Under the pieces are notes generated by a model that saw only the letters and a program-made list of their open reading frames with translations, did not search any database and was not told where the DNA came from. This document shows, one piece after another, positions 22,286 through 34,635 of a stretch of 64,000 nt of DNA; positions within the stretch are counted from its first letter, which is position 1, and each line of letters starts with the position of its first letter. Source of the DNA: Flabesymbios commensalis (Eukaryota > Annelida > Polychaeta > Terebellida > Flabelligeridae); contig OZ024908.1 of assembly GCA_964017125.1 (NCBI GenBank), positions 82,079,155 to 82,143,154 of the forward strand, given 5' to 3'. A program made the position numbers and the translations under genes.

Positions 22286-22739
22286 ACAGTTTAAACAGTG
22301 GCTAAACTCTTATTCTTGTGATTTTGTGTCGATATAATCCCCCTAATTATCTACTTATGAACGAAACGCACGCTAAATATGTGGTTTCATTTTGAAAAAA
22401 ATACGTAATTTCGAGATTAAATGTGCTCATATAAAGTCAAGAAAATAATTCAGAACGTTATATGTGTCTCTATTTATGGTAAAATATGTATGCTATGACA
22501 TACTTGAATTAGAAATGTATGGGTAACATATTTATTGTAATAAAAGCTATATTTGTTCTACATGCACCACTTTCATAATTTTGGGCAGATTTTGAAATTT
22601 AGGGGAGGGGCCGACAGTTGGGTGTCACGTGGGGGGGGGGGGTGCTCAATTAGGTGGAAAAGGCCTCATCGCATTCAGGGGTAGAATGAGAACGATACAA
22701 CTGAAGTCTCTACAGGGTGGGACAATGATAACAGGTGTC
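22286..22739. other. no gene; poly-G run
   Basis: Contains a run of about 12 G at 22630. No gene evidence. Confidence 0.5.
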
Positions 22740-23225
22740 GTCATATCCAGCACTCTTCAAATGTTGCTGATGTTGTGCAGGTGGAAAGAAGAAGAGCGGC
22801 AAACACTGTTGACATGCGCCTCCATAGTAATATGCTCATAAGAAAATGGCACCAAGGCTTCGAGCTGAGAGAGGTTGAGTGATGTTATTGTCACCAATAA
22901 AAATCTCACAGATGATGGGGAGTCGTCACAGTGAAAGTGTCCGTAACAGCAACGAGAGAGTTTTATCATCATTCAATTTTAGCCGAATTATTGCATTGCC
23001 ATGTATGCCTTTATGTCTGCTGTAGCATCCTGGTCACAACACGATGTTTGGCTGAGTGTCGTCCGCGTACAAGTGAGCGATCAGTCCCTTCTCCCGCACT
23101 ATACTTGCTATTGGCGCAGCATATAATGTGAAAAGTAGTGGCCCTGATACAGATACTTGAGGGACACCGTAGCTGAACAATCTAGGCATTGAGGTTTTGT
23201 TGTGGATAGTCACAGACTGCATATT
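22740..23225 (-). mobile_element. CR1/L2-type LINE, RT core fragment
   Basis: On the - strand YGVPQVSVSGPLLFTLYAAP, then HLYADDTQPNI is the RT catalytic YADD region. Downstream MEAHVNSVCRSSSFHLHNIS is the block that follows in CR1/L2 elements. The usual GVPQGSVLGP is GVPQVSVSGP, and the frame shifts between the blocks, so the copy is dead. Confidence 0.94.
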
Positions 23226-23854
23226 ATGTACTGCCAGTCAGGTAAGACATAAACCATACCAAGGCTATGCCACATACACCTCCGCTCACTCACTAGGATT
23301 CTGTTTCATCGATTTATCTCATTTACTACCGGTTTTCAATGGAATACACAATGATGAATCTAGCTTTAAATAATAGAAAATGTACAATAGCTGGTTTGAG
23401 ACCATGAGTTTTTACTTTTTTATTTGTTTAATTTCGTGGCCATGAAATACGATTTCGTGGCCACTAAACACTATTTCGTAGGCATGAAATAAAACAAATA
23501 CAAAAATAAAATCGTATGGTCCCAAACCAGCCCCCGTTTTCATGCAACTGGGTACGACCTTTTCATACGAATTATGTTTTATGTGTTGTTTGCAGATATT
23601 ATTTCTAGCTGTAATGGTCGCAAGACAATTTAGATTACTGTAAAACAAAATCAGTGATGCTTGTCTTTTTCCCATCACATACTAAAAGCTGATTTCTGTT
23701 GTCACTAAATATGCGGGATTTATTACATTCCATTTAATTATTTTGACCTCCTCACGAGCGGTATTACATTTTTAGGCTACAATAGTTTTTAAGTGATAAA
23801 TGCTTGAGACCTTCTGACGCTGCATGCAAACATGCTCACTATAGGCCTTAAAGG
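23226..23854. other. no gene; short repeat of CGTGGCCATGAAAT
   Basis: CGTGGCCATGAAATACGATT and variants repeat three times at 23436-23490. No gene evidence. Confidence 0.5.
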
Positions 23855-24010
23855 GTAAAAATGTAGTTTACCATTATATGTGTGAAAATTGCTCATATTT
23901 GTTTAATTTTAGACCAAACATTTGAAATTTTGGATGTCTAAACACAGATTTCGTTCCTAATAACGGTGATTTCCACAAATTGAAAACGACTATAGTCGTG
24001 ATCAGCGGTT
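23855..24010 (+). mobile_element. F4 MITE-like fragment
   Basis: CTCATATTTGTTTAATTTTA, AACATTTGAAATTTTGGATG, CACAGATTTCGTTCC and AACGACTATAGTCG are F4 body blocks in reverse order. Confidence 0.7.
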
Positions 24011-24095
24011 AGCAGTTTAACACGGGTGTTTAAAAGGTGTTTAACAAAATAAATACCAAACACCAACTGCTGCACACTAATCTGAAAATATGTCC

Positions 24096-24172
24096 CCTCT
24101 GGCACACGCGTTATTAGCGGTGCGTTGAATTATACCCCCTGGCACACGCGTTGTTTGCAGTGGGTTTGAATT
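24096..24172. repeat. short tandem duplication
   Basis: CCTCTGGCACACGCGTTATT and CCCTGGCACACGCGTTGTTT are two copies about 44 bp apart. Confidence 0.7.
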
Positions 24173-24424
24173 CTATGAGAGAGAAAAATGTCATGTTCTT
24201 GGGATGGTGATATAACTTGCTCTTCGGATCAAATTATTCTGCTATTGTCTGACTAGACATCCAGATGAATTGCCTGTAGGCCATGCCTCGACAAGCCTGA
24301 TGAGTTTACCTGCTTTGCCTTGACAAGCCAAATTATGCTCCACTTAGTGCTCCATCTACAAACCATAATTAGGTCAAACAAAATAATGACATTTATATCA
24401 CCCTCCGAGCTATTAAACCATTTA

Positions 24425-24597
24425 ACTTTTTGTTGAAGATAGAGCGTGACATCAATCAGCAAGATTTCGAAATCGTTCAATCCATTTTGCTAAATCTGAA
24501 TAATTTGAATTCATTCAATTTTCACCTATTTGATGATGTGGATCAAGTGGATGAAAATTCCAATTAAATATGATAATTTGGCGGTTAACCCTTCAAC
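24425..24597 (+). mobile_element. F2 element, decayed
   Basis: GTGACATCAATCAGCAAGAT, degenerate hairpin and right end TTTGGCGGTTAACCC. It shares the terminal TTAA with the opposed F2 copy at 24594. Confidence 0.75.
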
Positions 24598-24832
24598 CGC
24601 CAAATTATTCAATTTGAATTTTCACCCACTTAAAGTTGTGTCTCGCTGACGCGATCCACAACTTCAAGTGAGTGAAAATTAATCAGATTTGACAAAATGG
24701 AGGTCGACTCTTTTCAAATCTTGCTGGTTGATGTCACATTTTATCTTTCCCATATTTAAAATGTGGTACTTATTGTGCTAATAAAACATGAAAATCCCGA
24801 ATATATGCGGCACCGGCGGTTAAAGGGTTACA
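24594..24832 (-). mobile_element. F2 MITE-like element
   Basis: TTAACCCTTCAACCGCCAAA end, hairpin CACCCACTTAAAGTTGTG / CACAACTTCAAGTGAGTG around TCGCTGACGCGATC, right end GGCGGTTAAAGGGTTA. Head-to-head with the previous copy. Confidence 0.9.
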
Positions 24833-26404
24833 GGGTCAAACCATCCTATCCCGACCTTATATTGTTCGTCTTTCTGAGAAGAACGCTACATATTCGCAAA
24901 ACACTATCAAGTACAAAACAGCATCTCAGAAGTGTTTCGCAAAAAAAACGTGTGTTAATTTCTCACATACCTAATATATGCGCATAACTAATATATATAG
25001 TTCTACAAACTGATAAGTGTCCTAAAAGCACCGTATCCCACAAAGCTCACATTATCAGTCTGAAACGGGCGATAAACACCTCCAAACTTAATCTTAGAGT
25101 AGATTAAAGTATAGTGGTAGTAATTATCAGATTATGTGGTAGTGTCATTTTTTAGAATATAATAAAAGTTCAAAGGCCTCCCACATTTGCATATTTAATG
25201 TATCTGTACATTCAATATAATTGTCAATTTAGTAATAGTATGAGGTGATATTATTATTAATGAGTAATCAGTGATCAATGCTGAGCATTTATAATATTTT
25301 TGTATTTTCTTAGAATACAGTAAATAGCTGAAACAATCAAGCACACCAATGTTGAATCAACGGTGGACCAACATTGATCCAACATTGGGTCAAGCACATC
25401 AAGTTTATATAGAGCCCCGGGTACAGTACTAAGGACGTTGACCTCTCGGAAATCCATCAGCCAAATGACAGTTGGAATTTGATCATTATTTGTGAATGGC
25501 ATTCTACATCTCTACGTGTCGTAAGACGAATACTTAAAGAAAGCATTGACGTTGCAACGTGACAAACGAGAAGAATCCTAGGAATGTCTAAGTGAAGAAA
25601 CACGATAATATTAAAGACCTGTGTCGTAGCTAACTGATCGGTTGAGATCGGGATATCCACGAATCAGGTGACTAGAATGTAGGTCAATGTCTTCGAGAAA
25701 ATTACACCCTCGTAATATGTCACGAAAGATGCCAGAGGCTGTCATTGATTGATCTACCCATTCGCCATCTTCTTTAGAAATGTGGTCTGGTGTAATCTGG
25801 CTCTGATTTACTTGTCCATAGGGCACTAATAATTAATACTAACCGAGTCGGCTCTATGTGAATCATGAAGATGGAATGATAGAAAGTCTGAAAACAAAAT
25901 TGACAAGAGCCGCGCCTTGTGGGCGAGGTGGTAGTGAACTGAACTAGTGCCATAATTTCCGCACTGGTACCACCCCGGAGACCTTTATTGTGGCATCGAT
26001 CGGTATAAGAGTCGTCTTCAACACGATAATTTAACGAAATAATGTACAATGTAAAAAGAGCACCTCTGAAATTTATCATGCATATAACTAATGGTCAGTT
26101 TTTGGGTCAGGTCGATATATGCCTGCAAGTGATGTTAAACAAAATGGAAAATGGCGGATCTCGCAGCAATAATTTCATCTCGTGAAAGCAATTGAGATTT
26201 TCGTGAATAGAATACTAAAATGTGAATTCAATGAAGATATTGAAGCGATGTGTATTGTACGTGGACAACACAATGATTGACATCCAGTTCAAGTACCATT
26301 ATGAAAGGCAGTGTAGTGTATCTATATTAGAAATAAATAAATCAAGGAATGATTGGTTCGCAGTTTGATTGAATACGTAAGCCTATACTACCGTTTCATA
26401 GTCA
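24833..26404. other. no gene; F6 trace at 25345-25390
   Basis: Overlapping - strand frames of 67-101 codons at 25275-26079 have no recognisable domain. ACCAATGTTGAATCAACGGT and CCAACATTGATCCAACATTG are an F6 remnant. Confidence 0.5.
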
Positions 26405-26482
26405 AAGGGCAATATACTTGTATGTTAGCTTGAAAAGTAAGCAGACACCGCATTTCTGCTTTGTCTGGCAGAATACGGTCCC
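26405..26482. mobile_element. F8 hairpin, decayed
   Basis: AGGGCAATATACTTGTATGT, TTGAAAAGTAAGCAGACACC and GCTTTGTCTGGCAGAATA correspond to the F8 hairpin and flank. Confidence 0.55.
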
Positions 26483-26487
26483 AGGTT

Positions 26488-26731
26488 TAACCCTTTAACC
26501 GCCGGTGCCGAATTTATTCGGATTTTAATTTTTTATTAGCACATTAAGTACCACCTTTTAAACATGTGAAAGATAAAATGTGACATTAATCAGCAATATT
26601 TGAAAACAGTTGACCTCCATTTTGTCAAATCTGAATAATTTTCACTCACTTGCAGTTGTGGATCGCGTCAGCGAGACACAACTTCAAGTCGGTAAAAATT
26701 TAGATTGAATAATTTGGTGGTTAGAGGGTTA
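26488..26731 (+). mobile_element. F2 MITE-like element (complete)
   Basis: TTAACCCTTTAACCGCCGGT at the left and TGGTGGTTAGAGGGTTAA at the right. Internal TTTTATTAGCACATTAAGTA, TTTTGTCAAATCTGAATAAT and hairpin with GTGGATCGCGTCAGCGAGAC loop. Confidence 0.93.
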
Positions 26732-26883
26732 AACAAGGTGGATTTGCCTGCCGTAGGCCATCAGGATGTGCATTGTGTGTGAACATGGAGACATCTACTA
26801 TCTCCATGCATGGTGTGAAGCATTGTGTGGCTTCAGCGGTAAACCACGTTCACCCCAGGCCAAGGACGGATTCACCAACATAG

Positions 26884-27370
26884 GGGAAACACCCAGTCAG
26901 GTGGATATAATCAGCTATAATCAACAGCAGGAAAACATTTAGTCAGATGGATATAATCAGCTATAATCAACAACAGGTAAACATCCAGTCAGATGGATAT
27001 AATCAGCTATAATCAACAACAGAAAAACATCCAGTCAGATGGATATAATCAGCTATAATCAACAACAGAAAAACATCCAGTCAGATGGATATAATCAGCT
27101 ATAATCAACAACAGGAAAACACCCAGTCAGATGGATATAATCAGCTATAATCAACAACAGAAAAACATCCAGTCAGATGGATATAATCAGCTATAATCAA
27201 CAACAGAAAAACACCCAGTCAGATGGATATAATCAGCTATAATCAACAACAGGTAAACATCCAGTCAGATGGATATAATCAGCTATAATCAACAACAGAA
27301 AAACACCCAGTCATATGGATATAATCAGCTATAATCAAAAGCAGGAAAACAGCCAGTCGTGTGAATATAA
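26884..27370. repeat. 46-bp minisatellite
   Basis: About ten units of 46 bp containing ATCCAGTCAGATGGATATAA then TCAGCTATAATCAACAACAG. Inner units are nearly identical; the edges are degraded. Confidence 0.97.
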
Positions 27371-27517
27371 TCGCCATAATTTATTTAAACCATCTCAATA
27401 AAAATGGGAGATCCGGTGAAATATCTGCAAACTATATAGAGATAGCATATTGGTTATAAGTTTAAATAAAACCTTTGTTTAAAAAGGCAGGGGTGACACG
27501 AGTTGATGTCCGAATGC

Positions 27518-27757
27518 CTGCTGGAAGCGCTGACAGATTTTTATATAAACCATGGAGACAAAAAGTTTTTTTTTCAATTTGAAATCGTCGTAAATATCTT
27601 AGTTTACTCTTTCCACTGCATTTGAATACCTATCTTATAATATATTAGAAATATTTGTACTATTATATTTCGGTGATCGACTTTAGGCGTCATAATCTGA
27701 CGTCTGCAGACGTCAGATTATGACGTCTCAAGTCAATCCCCGCGCTGTAAGGGTTAG
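27518..27757 (-). mobile_element. F1 MITE-like element
   Basis: Reverse copy: AAGCGCTGACAGATTTTTAT, AACCATGGAGACAAAAAG, a long TGACGT hairpin (27680-27735) and right end CCCGCGCTGTAAGGGTTA. Confidence 0.9.
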
Positions 27758-27764
27758 CCATTGT

Positions 27765-27850
27765 GCTGTTCTATTTTTGTTTATATTTTTCATCAATTTG
27801 CAACTGGAATTACTGACGCTATTTCCAGCTGCAGATGATTAAATGTCTCA
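27765..27850. mobile_element. F4b hairpin
   Basis: ATATTTTTCATCAATTTGCA, ACTGGAATTACTGACGCTAT, TTCCAGCTGCAGATGATTAA. Confidence 0.65.
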
Positions 27851-27952
27851 AATAGAATTACAGTCGAACCTCTCCATAACGAGCGCGCTTAGAGCGAATT
27901 TATGGATGTAACAAAATGTTTCTAAGGAACGGATACATCCCAATGCTACTCT

Positions 27953-28030
27953 GCAGAGCCAAAAGGCAGTATCTACTTACTTGTAAAGTAAGCAGATACT
28001 GCCATCTGGCTTTACACGACAGAATAGAAT
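27953..28030. mobile_element. F8 hairpin
   Basis: AGCCAAAAGGCAGTATCTAC, TTACTTGTAAAGTAAGCAG, ATACTGCCATCTGGCT. Near-perfect arms. Confidence 0.85.
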
Positions 28031-28372
<342 letters not shown>

Positions 28373-28899
28373 AAATAATGTAACTATGAATTTTAAGATG
28401 TATTAGGTCATTTCACATGCCTTCGATGTGATTCCGGAAGTCCGGTTCGTGAGGATTGTTACCACAATAATGTGTCATCAAATGTCGCATCAAGGATTAT
28501 CACAACAAGTTAACCTAAGTGGCCGATGGTACAACGTTGAGCCAAAGATGTCCCAGTCAGAGCTCCACTATTCTCAAGCGTGATTTCATTGATAATTTTG
28601 TATTTTACTGTTAAAGAATTGAATGCAACAAGTACTTGAAAAAAATCAATAGGATATGACATTATTCAGTCGTAATTGTGTTCGTTTTAGTGTGGAAAAT
28701 GATGGTGTAAGATGACGTTTTCCGTCTCGCTGGTCGCATATAATATTTATTTCCCATGAACTAATTAAATTAGGTTCAGATTCCCTGTATTATTGCTGAT
28801 ATATTTGGTGTAATTATTCTTATCACAAGTATCTAGGTAAAACCCATTTTTGAAAAGGAGGCAGTGATAAAAATGCAACAAATGCTAAGGTTACCTAAT
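28373..28899. other. no gene recognised
   Basis: AT-rich, no supportable feature except an F6-like GGTACAACGTTGAGCCAAAG at about 28526. Confidence 0.45.
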
Positions 28900-29117
28900 T
28901 CTTACAACGTTGACTTATTTTTGTATCAGCCGTGGAGACCAAAGCGGGTTGTTTTTTAAATTGAAATCATCCTACACGTCTCAGTTGGCTCTATGTTATG
29001 TTATGTTGTTATGGGTCTACGGCCATTTTAAATACTGTCTATATGCGTCAGAATCTGACGTCTACAGACGTCAGATTCTGACGTATATAAGGACATCCCC
29101 AGCGCTGAAAGAGGTAA
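28900..29117 (-). mobile_element. F1 MITE-like element
   Basis: CTTACAACGTTGACTTATTT, CCGTGGAGACCAAAGCGG, GGGTCTACGGCCATTTTAAA, double TGACGT hairpin at 29045-29085, CCCCAGCGCTGAAAGAG. Confidence 0.88.
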
Positions 29118-29815
29118 AGGGGCCTGTTACTCCATTTTGGCTTTGCAGTGCAGTGCTGTCCTTTTTTCGCCGTTAAGTAGGCGACCAGGAAGTAACGTTT
29201 TAGATGGAAATGTGTTCTCGCTTATTTGGACAACGCTCGCGAAACAGATAAGTGACAGTTTTATGCAGCAAAACACATAACACGCGGCTTTTATCTAGGG
29301 CCGTGAAAAGCCTTATATAAGGGTTCATGATATCGACAGATGGTACAGGAGGGGGGGGGGGGACTAGAGTTGTTGTTGGTTGCAATTTATTTTACCTGTG
29401 CAAGAAAAAATCTTTTTTCTGTAGTGAACTTCCGACAACTTTTTTTTATATTTCGTTGAGGAACAGAAATATCAGATTTTGTCGTATGCCTTCCTCATTC
29501 TGCACGTCACTATTACTGGTATATATATATTTTTCATCAATCCTGTCAGCAAATTTTTTCATCAATTCTGTCAACAAAATTTTTCTGTCCACATTTTCAA
29601 CAAACTTTTTTTATCCGACTTCTGTGGCGCCAATTGTTTTTCTCATGTTTCTTCTAGCACCACCCCCCCCCCCCAGATATTTAATGGTATGACCCTTACC
29701 ATGTCCTGTCACTGTGGACTTATTGCCCTACTTGTGACCAATAATAATTCGCACTCCCTACTCACGCGACATCTATGCGTGCTCCAGACAATGCAATCCC
29801 AAATTTACCAGTGTT
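29118..29815. other. no gene; poly-G and poly-C runs
   Basis: Homopolymer runs at 29347 (G) and 29662 (C). The 121- and 112-codon + frames here are low-complexity and have no domain. Confidence 0.5.
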
Positions 29816-30049
29816 AGGGATCTTGTCAAGTTAAATAAATCCAAAAATTCGAGAAAAACTCGGATTGGCCAGACCCCACTCACCAACTCTCGTATCCATT
29901 TTTTATTTTTTGTCGGAAACATGTACAACAACAACAAAAACATACAAAAACACAAAATTTCCAAAAAATATGAAATTCGAGTTGGGTCTTGACCCACCCA
30001 CCCACCTCCGAGTTTTTCTCAGATTTTTTTTAACTTGACAAAACCCCTT
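29816..30049 (+). mobile_element. F7 MITE-like element
   Basis: AGGGATCTTGTCAAGTTAAA left, TTTAACTTGACAAAACCCCT right, inner pair ATTCGAGAAAAACTCGGATT / CTCCGAGTTTTTCTCAGATT. Confidence 0.92.
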
Positions 30050-30130
30050 AGGAGTTATGATATGAAATATATGTAAGAAAATATATATATATAAGAAAAC
30101 CTGTATGTTAGTTATGTAAAGTATAAAGAC

Positions 30131-30340
30131 CGCTGAGTTGCACTTTCTTAGCTGTGAAAAAGGTGGAGGCTGAAGGCCGAGGCTTTTTTCACAGCTAAGA
30201 ATGAAGAACACCTGACTGATTATAGAACCATAGGCCTACCATGATAATTGGTCTGCACTTGATGAACAATAACTCTCCATTCCTGGCTTTGAATATCGTG
30301 GTCGGACAAAGAAAATAATGTAGTGGCATTTATTAATATA
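30131..30340 (+). mobile_element. F9 element
   Basis: TTCTTAGCTGTGAAAAAGGT, GGAGGCTGAAGGCCGAGG, TTTTTTCACAGCTAAGAATG hairpin, then CTGACTGATTATAGAACC and ATATCGTGGTCGGACAA. Confidence 0.8.
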
Positions 30341-30352
30341 TTATATTGCGCG

Positions 30353-30893
30353 ACTCCGTTGGTTTCCTTGTTTTAGTTCGCTCTCTGAGCTGTGCCTAGG
30401 TTATGAGAATATCACAATAATAAAACGTTCATTTTAAAGTCTGTCTCTATGATTGGCGTGGTGGCAGAGGTGGGATACAGTAACGTTAATAGCACTACCC
30501 ATATCAAGAACAAAGAAAAATCTTGTAACTAATAGGCACCATGTATTGATGTAACTATATGTAACATTATTTTTTGGTTGCATTTTTTAAATTTCGCAAC
30601 AAGAGGGTAAAAAGGATTGAAAAGTGGTTTGTAATAAACGAATTTCAGAATAAGCGAAATTTATTATTCTATTCTGTAAATTAATGTATTGATGTAACTA
30701 TATATATATTTTTATGTCTTCTAATGTCATATGTTAAGATAATTAGTCGTCGATAAGTGGATGAGAAGGAACAAGTGTCACGCCACTCCGTTGGTTTCAT
30801 TGTTTTAGTTTGCTCTCTGAGTTGTGCCTAGGTTATGAGAACGTCACAATAATAAAACATTCATTATTAAAGTCTGTCTTTATTATTGGCGTT
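30353..30893 (+). repeat. pair of 110-bp direct repeats
   Basis: 30353-30465 and 30780-30893 share ACTCCGTTGGTTTC, CTGTGCCTAGGTTATGAGAA/TTGTGCCTAGGTTATGAGAA and CACAATAATAAAAC. Spacer about 315 bp with no coding signal. Could be an old LTR-like pair or two copies of a short element. I cannot tell. Confidence 0.7.
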
Positions 30894-31463
30894 GTATAAA
30901 GGGTCACTCGGAGTGTAACCGTGTGCAGCGCTGAGTTATGGAGCTTACATTTTCAACCACTTGCAAGCTGATTCAATTGCTAGGCTTGTTACACAAAAAA
31001 ATATGGTTGACACTTAGATTTCAATGTTGTCTACTGATATTTCACTCTAAGAATGCAGTCAGTTTTTTAATAATTATTAATTAAAAAGGAAATGTTGAAT
31101 GCCATGTCGATTCCTACCACACGAAACTAGTTGTACTTTAAAGGGACCCCTTGGGATGTGACATTTTCAATGTTGTCAATTTTGAACATTTAATTTATAT
31201 GAAGCTATATAGCCTACTGATCTTAACTGAAAATACGAAAAAGTCAAAAAACAATTTTAAAGCACCGAAAAAGAGTGAAATAGTTGTATTTCCAGGTCGT
31301 ATATTGCCATGTAAACAAAACAAGTCAGCAATATTCAGCACTTTACATCACATATTCCCACGTATCAGACGGTAAGATCAGAGCAGTCGCCGCTAATTGG
31401 TGTCTTATCGTCAGGACACGGGAGGAAACACCTGCAGCACTGATTGTCTACCCAACGCTGGGC
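30894..31463. other. no gene; F6 trace at the right edge
   Basis: Short frames without domains. CCCAACGCTGGGCCGATG at 31451 is an F6 remnant directly at the start of the 2.4 kb duplication. Confidence 0.5.
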
Positions 31464-31739
31464 CGATGCAATCAGCATGTGGTCCTTCAGGTATGCAAAT
31501 AGTTTGTTTGGGTTACTTCTGGTTTCATAGAAATGTTGATTAAAAATATTTGTAAAAATATTAAAATTCTGAAAAAAATAAAAACATAATCCGTGGGATA
31601 CACTACTTCAGTACGGAATTAAAAACGAATATTGATGTCATCCCAAGGAGCTGCTTTAATAAATAAATAAGTAGCCGCATTTGCAACATTCATTCAATCA
31701 GTCGATCGTGTATTTGTTGATTCATTAATTTATTCATTG

Positions 31740-31859
31740 AATGCGCGCCAATAATATAAGACCGGGGAAAAACATGTTGTATCTCTGAATACCGACATTT
31801 ACTGTCGGTATTCAAAGATACAACATGTTTTCCCCGGTCTTATAATATTGGCGCGCATT
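31740..31859. repeat. long hairpin, contracted copy
   Basis: Arms of about 57 bp starting AATGCGCGCCAATAATATAA and ending ATATTGGCGCGCATT, with a 5-nt centre. The sister copy at 34144-34317 is 54 bp longer at the tip. Confidence 0.95.
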
Positions 31860-31982
31860 GTTTCCTTTTAAAGTAACGACTCAATCTGTTCAACAATTTC
31901 CGAGGCTGATATCCGCAACGCGGCGTACTCTGATCTTAGACACGTGATAGGTCGAGTTGGTCAGCTTGACCAATCACATTCT

Positions 31983-32176
31983 TAACCGTTACCACGCTGA
32001 TATAAAGGTTTTTTCAATTTGAAATCATAATTAAAGTTTTGTTATCTCTTTTCGCTTCTTTTAAATACCTATGTTACGGGTCCATACGGTCAATACAATT
32101 TTTTATTATTTTAGCGCGGGAACGTCTTTAGACGTCAGAATCTGACGTCAATGGACGTCCCCGTGCTGAAAGGCTA
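31983..32176 (-). mobile_element. F1 MITE-like element (duplication copy 1)
   Basis: TTAACCGTTACCACGCTGAT, CAATTTGAAATCATAATTAA, GACGTCAGAATCTGACGTC hairpin, CCCCGTGCTGAAAGGCTAA. Confidence 0.88.
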
Positions 32177-32230
32177 AAGATCATTGAGGCCACCTCACTA
32201 AAATATTATCATTGATTTGATTCTAACTTT

Positions 32231-32236
32231 TTTATT
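32231..32236 (-). terminator. candidate polyadenylation signal
   Basis: AATAAA on the - strand about 310 bp after the stop in kinase exon 11 copy 1. The duplicate is at 34690-34695. Confidence 0.3.
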
Positions 32237-32545
32237 CCCATTAGAAAAGTTAGGAGTGATCGCAACTTTTCAATGAAAATTAGAGAAAGTTGGGAAAACA
32301 TAAATGATAGGATTTTTAGTGAGCTGTCCCGGGGAGTCGGTCGGTTCGAGGATATTGTGATCTGGATTGTTTAGAGGTCAGGATCAGTCGTCTGAGATAC
32401 GTCAATGTTGACCAATCACATGCCTAAAATCAGAGCCGGTCATTTCGATCAATCATCTGCCTGATAACAGGGTCAGTCTATCAAGTAAACACCATGCGCT
32501 GATCCAATGTTGGGGTCAGTGTATGTTGCTTGATGGGTCAGATGA

Positions 32546-32752
32546 CTACATCGCTGTTGAATACACTTTTTTCTCGGGATCAGGGCTGGCCAGGTTTCTA
32601 AGCCTGCAGAGAATGTCAGAGAATGTGGATCTGCTATCCGGGTTTTCCTGCCAGGTGTCCGTCATGACGGCGTACACATCGGAGGGACATGCGAGTCCCG
32701 GGGATCCCATCCGTTTACCTTTCTGCACGCGCACCATCACATCGCTTAGATC
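32546..32752 (-). CDS. kinase gene exon 11, distal duplicate
   Basis: Identical in sequence to 35005-35211: acceptor TTTTCTTTGCAG, 68 codons (residues 403-470) and a stop. Encodes DLSDVMVRVQKGKRMGSPGL, then CPSDVYAVMTDTWQENPDSR, the kinase C-lobe subdomains X-XI. Being farther from exon 10, it could be used only as an alternative terminal exon giving the same protein but a different 3' UTR. Confidence 0.85.
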   Translation of the reverse strand, partial: DLSDVMVRVQKGKRMGSPGLACPSDVYAVMTDTWQENPDSRSTFSDILCRLRNLASPDPEKKVYSTAM

Positions 32753-32969
32753 CTGCAAAGAAAAGACGCTGAAAGTAAGTACATCAGTTTTTAACTGCAT
32801 ATAATCGTTTTTAATGCGGCATGCAAAGGTCAACAGATTTTAACCAAAAATGGTCATCTTGTAAGATCTGCATCACTTAAAGCTGTAACGCTACTAAATA
32901 TCTCTAAAAAATATCTCTAAAGATATTGTTCTTAGTTACCTCCCCCAGTAAGGCTATGTTTTTTGTCGT

Positions 32970-33330
<361 letters not shown>

Positions 33331-33399
33331 CTTGAAAAGGAATGAACATATTTGCATGAAACTTTTACTAGAAGTGTGTCTCGGGCCAGGGAACAATCA

Positions 33400-33867
33400 C
33401 GTGGAAAGTTCATAGGCTAACCATATGAACGTTTGGAGGCTAACAATATAAGGTAAATAGGCTCAAGACGTGAAGGTTCACAGGCACGTGAAGGTTCACA
33501 GGCTCACCACGTGAAATTTCACAGACCAGCCACGTGAATATTCACAGGCTAACCACGTGAAGTTTCACAGGCTAACCGCGTGGAGGTTCGCAAGCTAATC
33601 ACATAAAAGTTCACAGGCTAACCACGTGAAATTTCACAGACCGGCCACGGTTCACAGGCTTACCACGCTAAGGTTCACAGGCTAACCACGCGAAGATTTA
33701 CAGCAGATAACCACGTGAAGGTTCACAGGCTAACCACGCGAAGATTCACAGCAGATAACCACGTGAAGGTTCACAGGCTAACCACGCGAAGATTCACAGG
33801 CTAACCACGCGAAGGTTTACAGCAAATAACCACGCGAAGATTCACAGCAGATAACCACGTGGAGGTT
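33400..33867. repeat. CACGTG-rich minisatellite, copy 1 part
   Basis: Units of 23-25 bp such as GGTTCACAGGCTAACCACGT. Cut short by the duplication junction at 33867. Confidence 0.95.
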
Positions 33868-34143
33868 CGATGCAATCAGCATGTGGTCCTTCAGGTATGC
33901 AAATAGTTTGTTTGGGTTACTTCTGATTTCATAGAAATTTTGATTAAAAATATTTGTAAAAATATTAAAATTCTGAAAAAAATAAAAACATAATCCGTGG
34001 GATACACTACTTCAGTACGGAATTAAAAACGAATATTGATGTCATCCCAAGGAGCTGCTTTAATAAATAAATAAGTAGCCGCATTTGCAACATTCATTCA
34101 ATCAGTCGATCGTGTATTTGTTGATTCATTAATTTATTCATTG

Positions 34144-34317
34144 AATGCGCGCCAATAATATAAGACCGGGGAAAAACATGTTGTATCTCTGAATACCGAC
34201 AGTAAATGCATGAATACATAAATGAATGAATTTCATTCATTCATGTATTCATGCATTTACTGTCGGTATTCAAAGATACAACATGTTTTCCCCGGTCTTA
34301 TAATATTGGCGCGCATT
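34144..34317. repeat. long hairpin, full copy
   Basis: Arms of about 86 bp; the extra tip reads AGTAAATGCATGAATACATA outward from the centre and its inverse. Nearly loop-free. Confidence 0.95.
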
Positions 34318-34441
34318 GTTTCCTTTTAAAGTAACGACTCAATCTGTTCAACAATTTCCGAGGCTGATATCCGCAACGCGGCGTACTCTGATCTTAGACA
34401 CGTGATAGGTCGAGTTGGTCAGCTTGACCAATCACATTCTT

Positions 34442-34635
34442 AACCGTTACCACGCTGATATAAAGGTTTTTTCAATTTGAAATCATAATTAAAGTCTTAG
34501 TTATCTCTTTTCGCTTCTTTTAAATACCTATGTTACGGGTCCATACGGTCAATACAATTTTTTATTATTTTAGCGCGGGAACGTCTTTAGACGTCAGAAT
34601 CTGACGTCAATGGACGTCCCCGTGCTGAAAGGCTA
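34442..34635 (-). mobile_element. F1 MITE-like element (duplication copy 2)
   Basis: Same as 31983-32176 apart from a small change AGTTTTGTTATC to AGTCTTAGTTATC. Confidence 0.88.

Noticed and set aside
25774-26079. 101-codon - strand frame as an exon
   Set aside because: No known motif and no matching splice partner in the neighbourhood.
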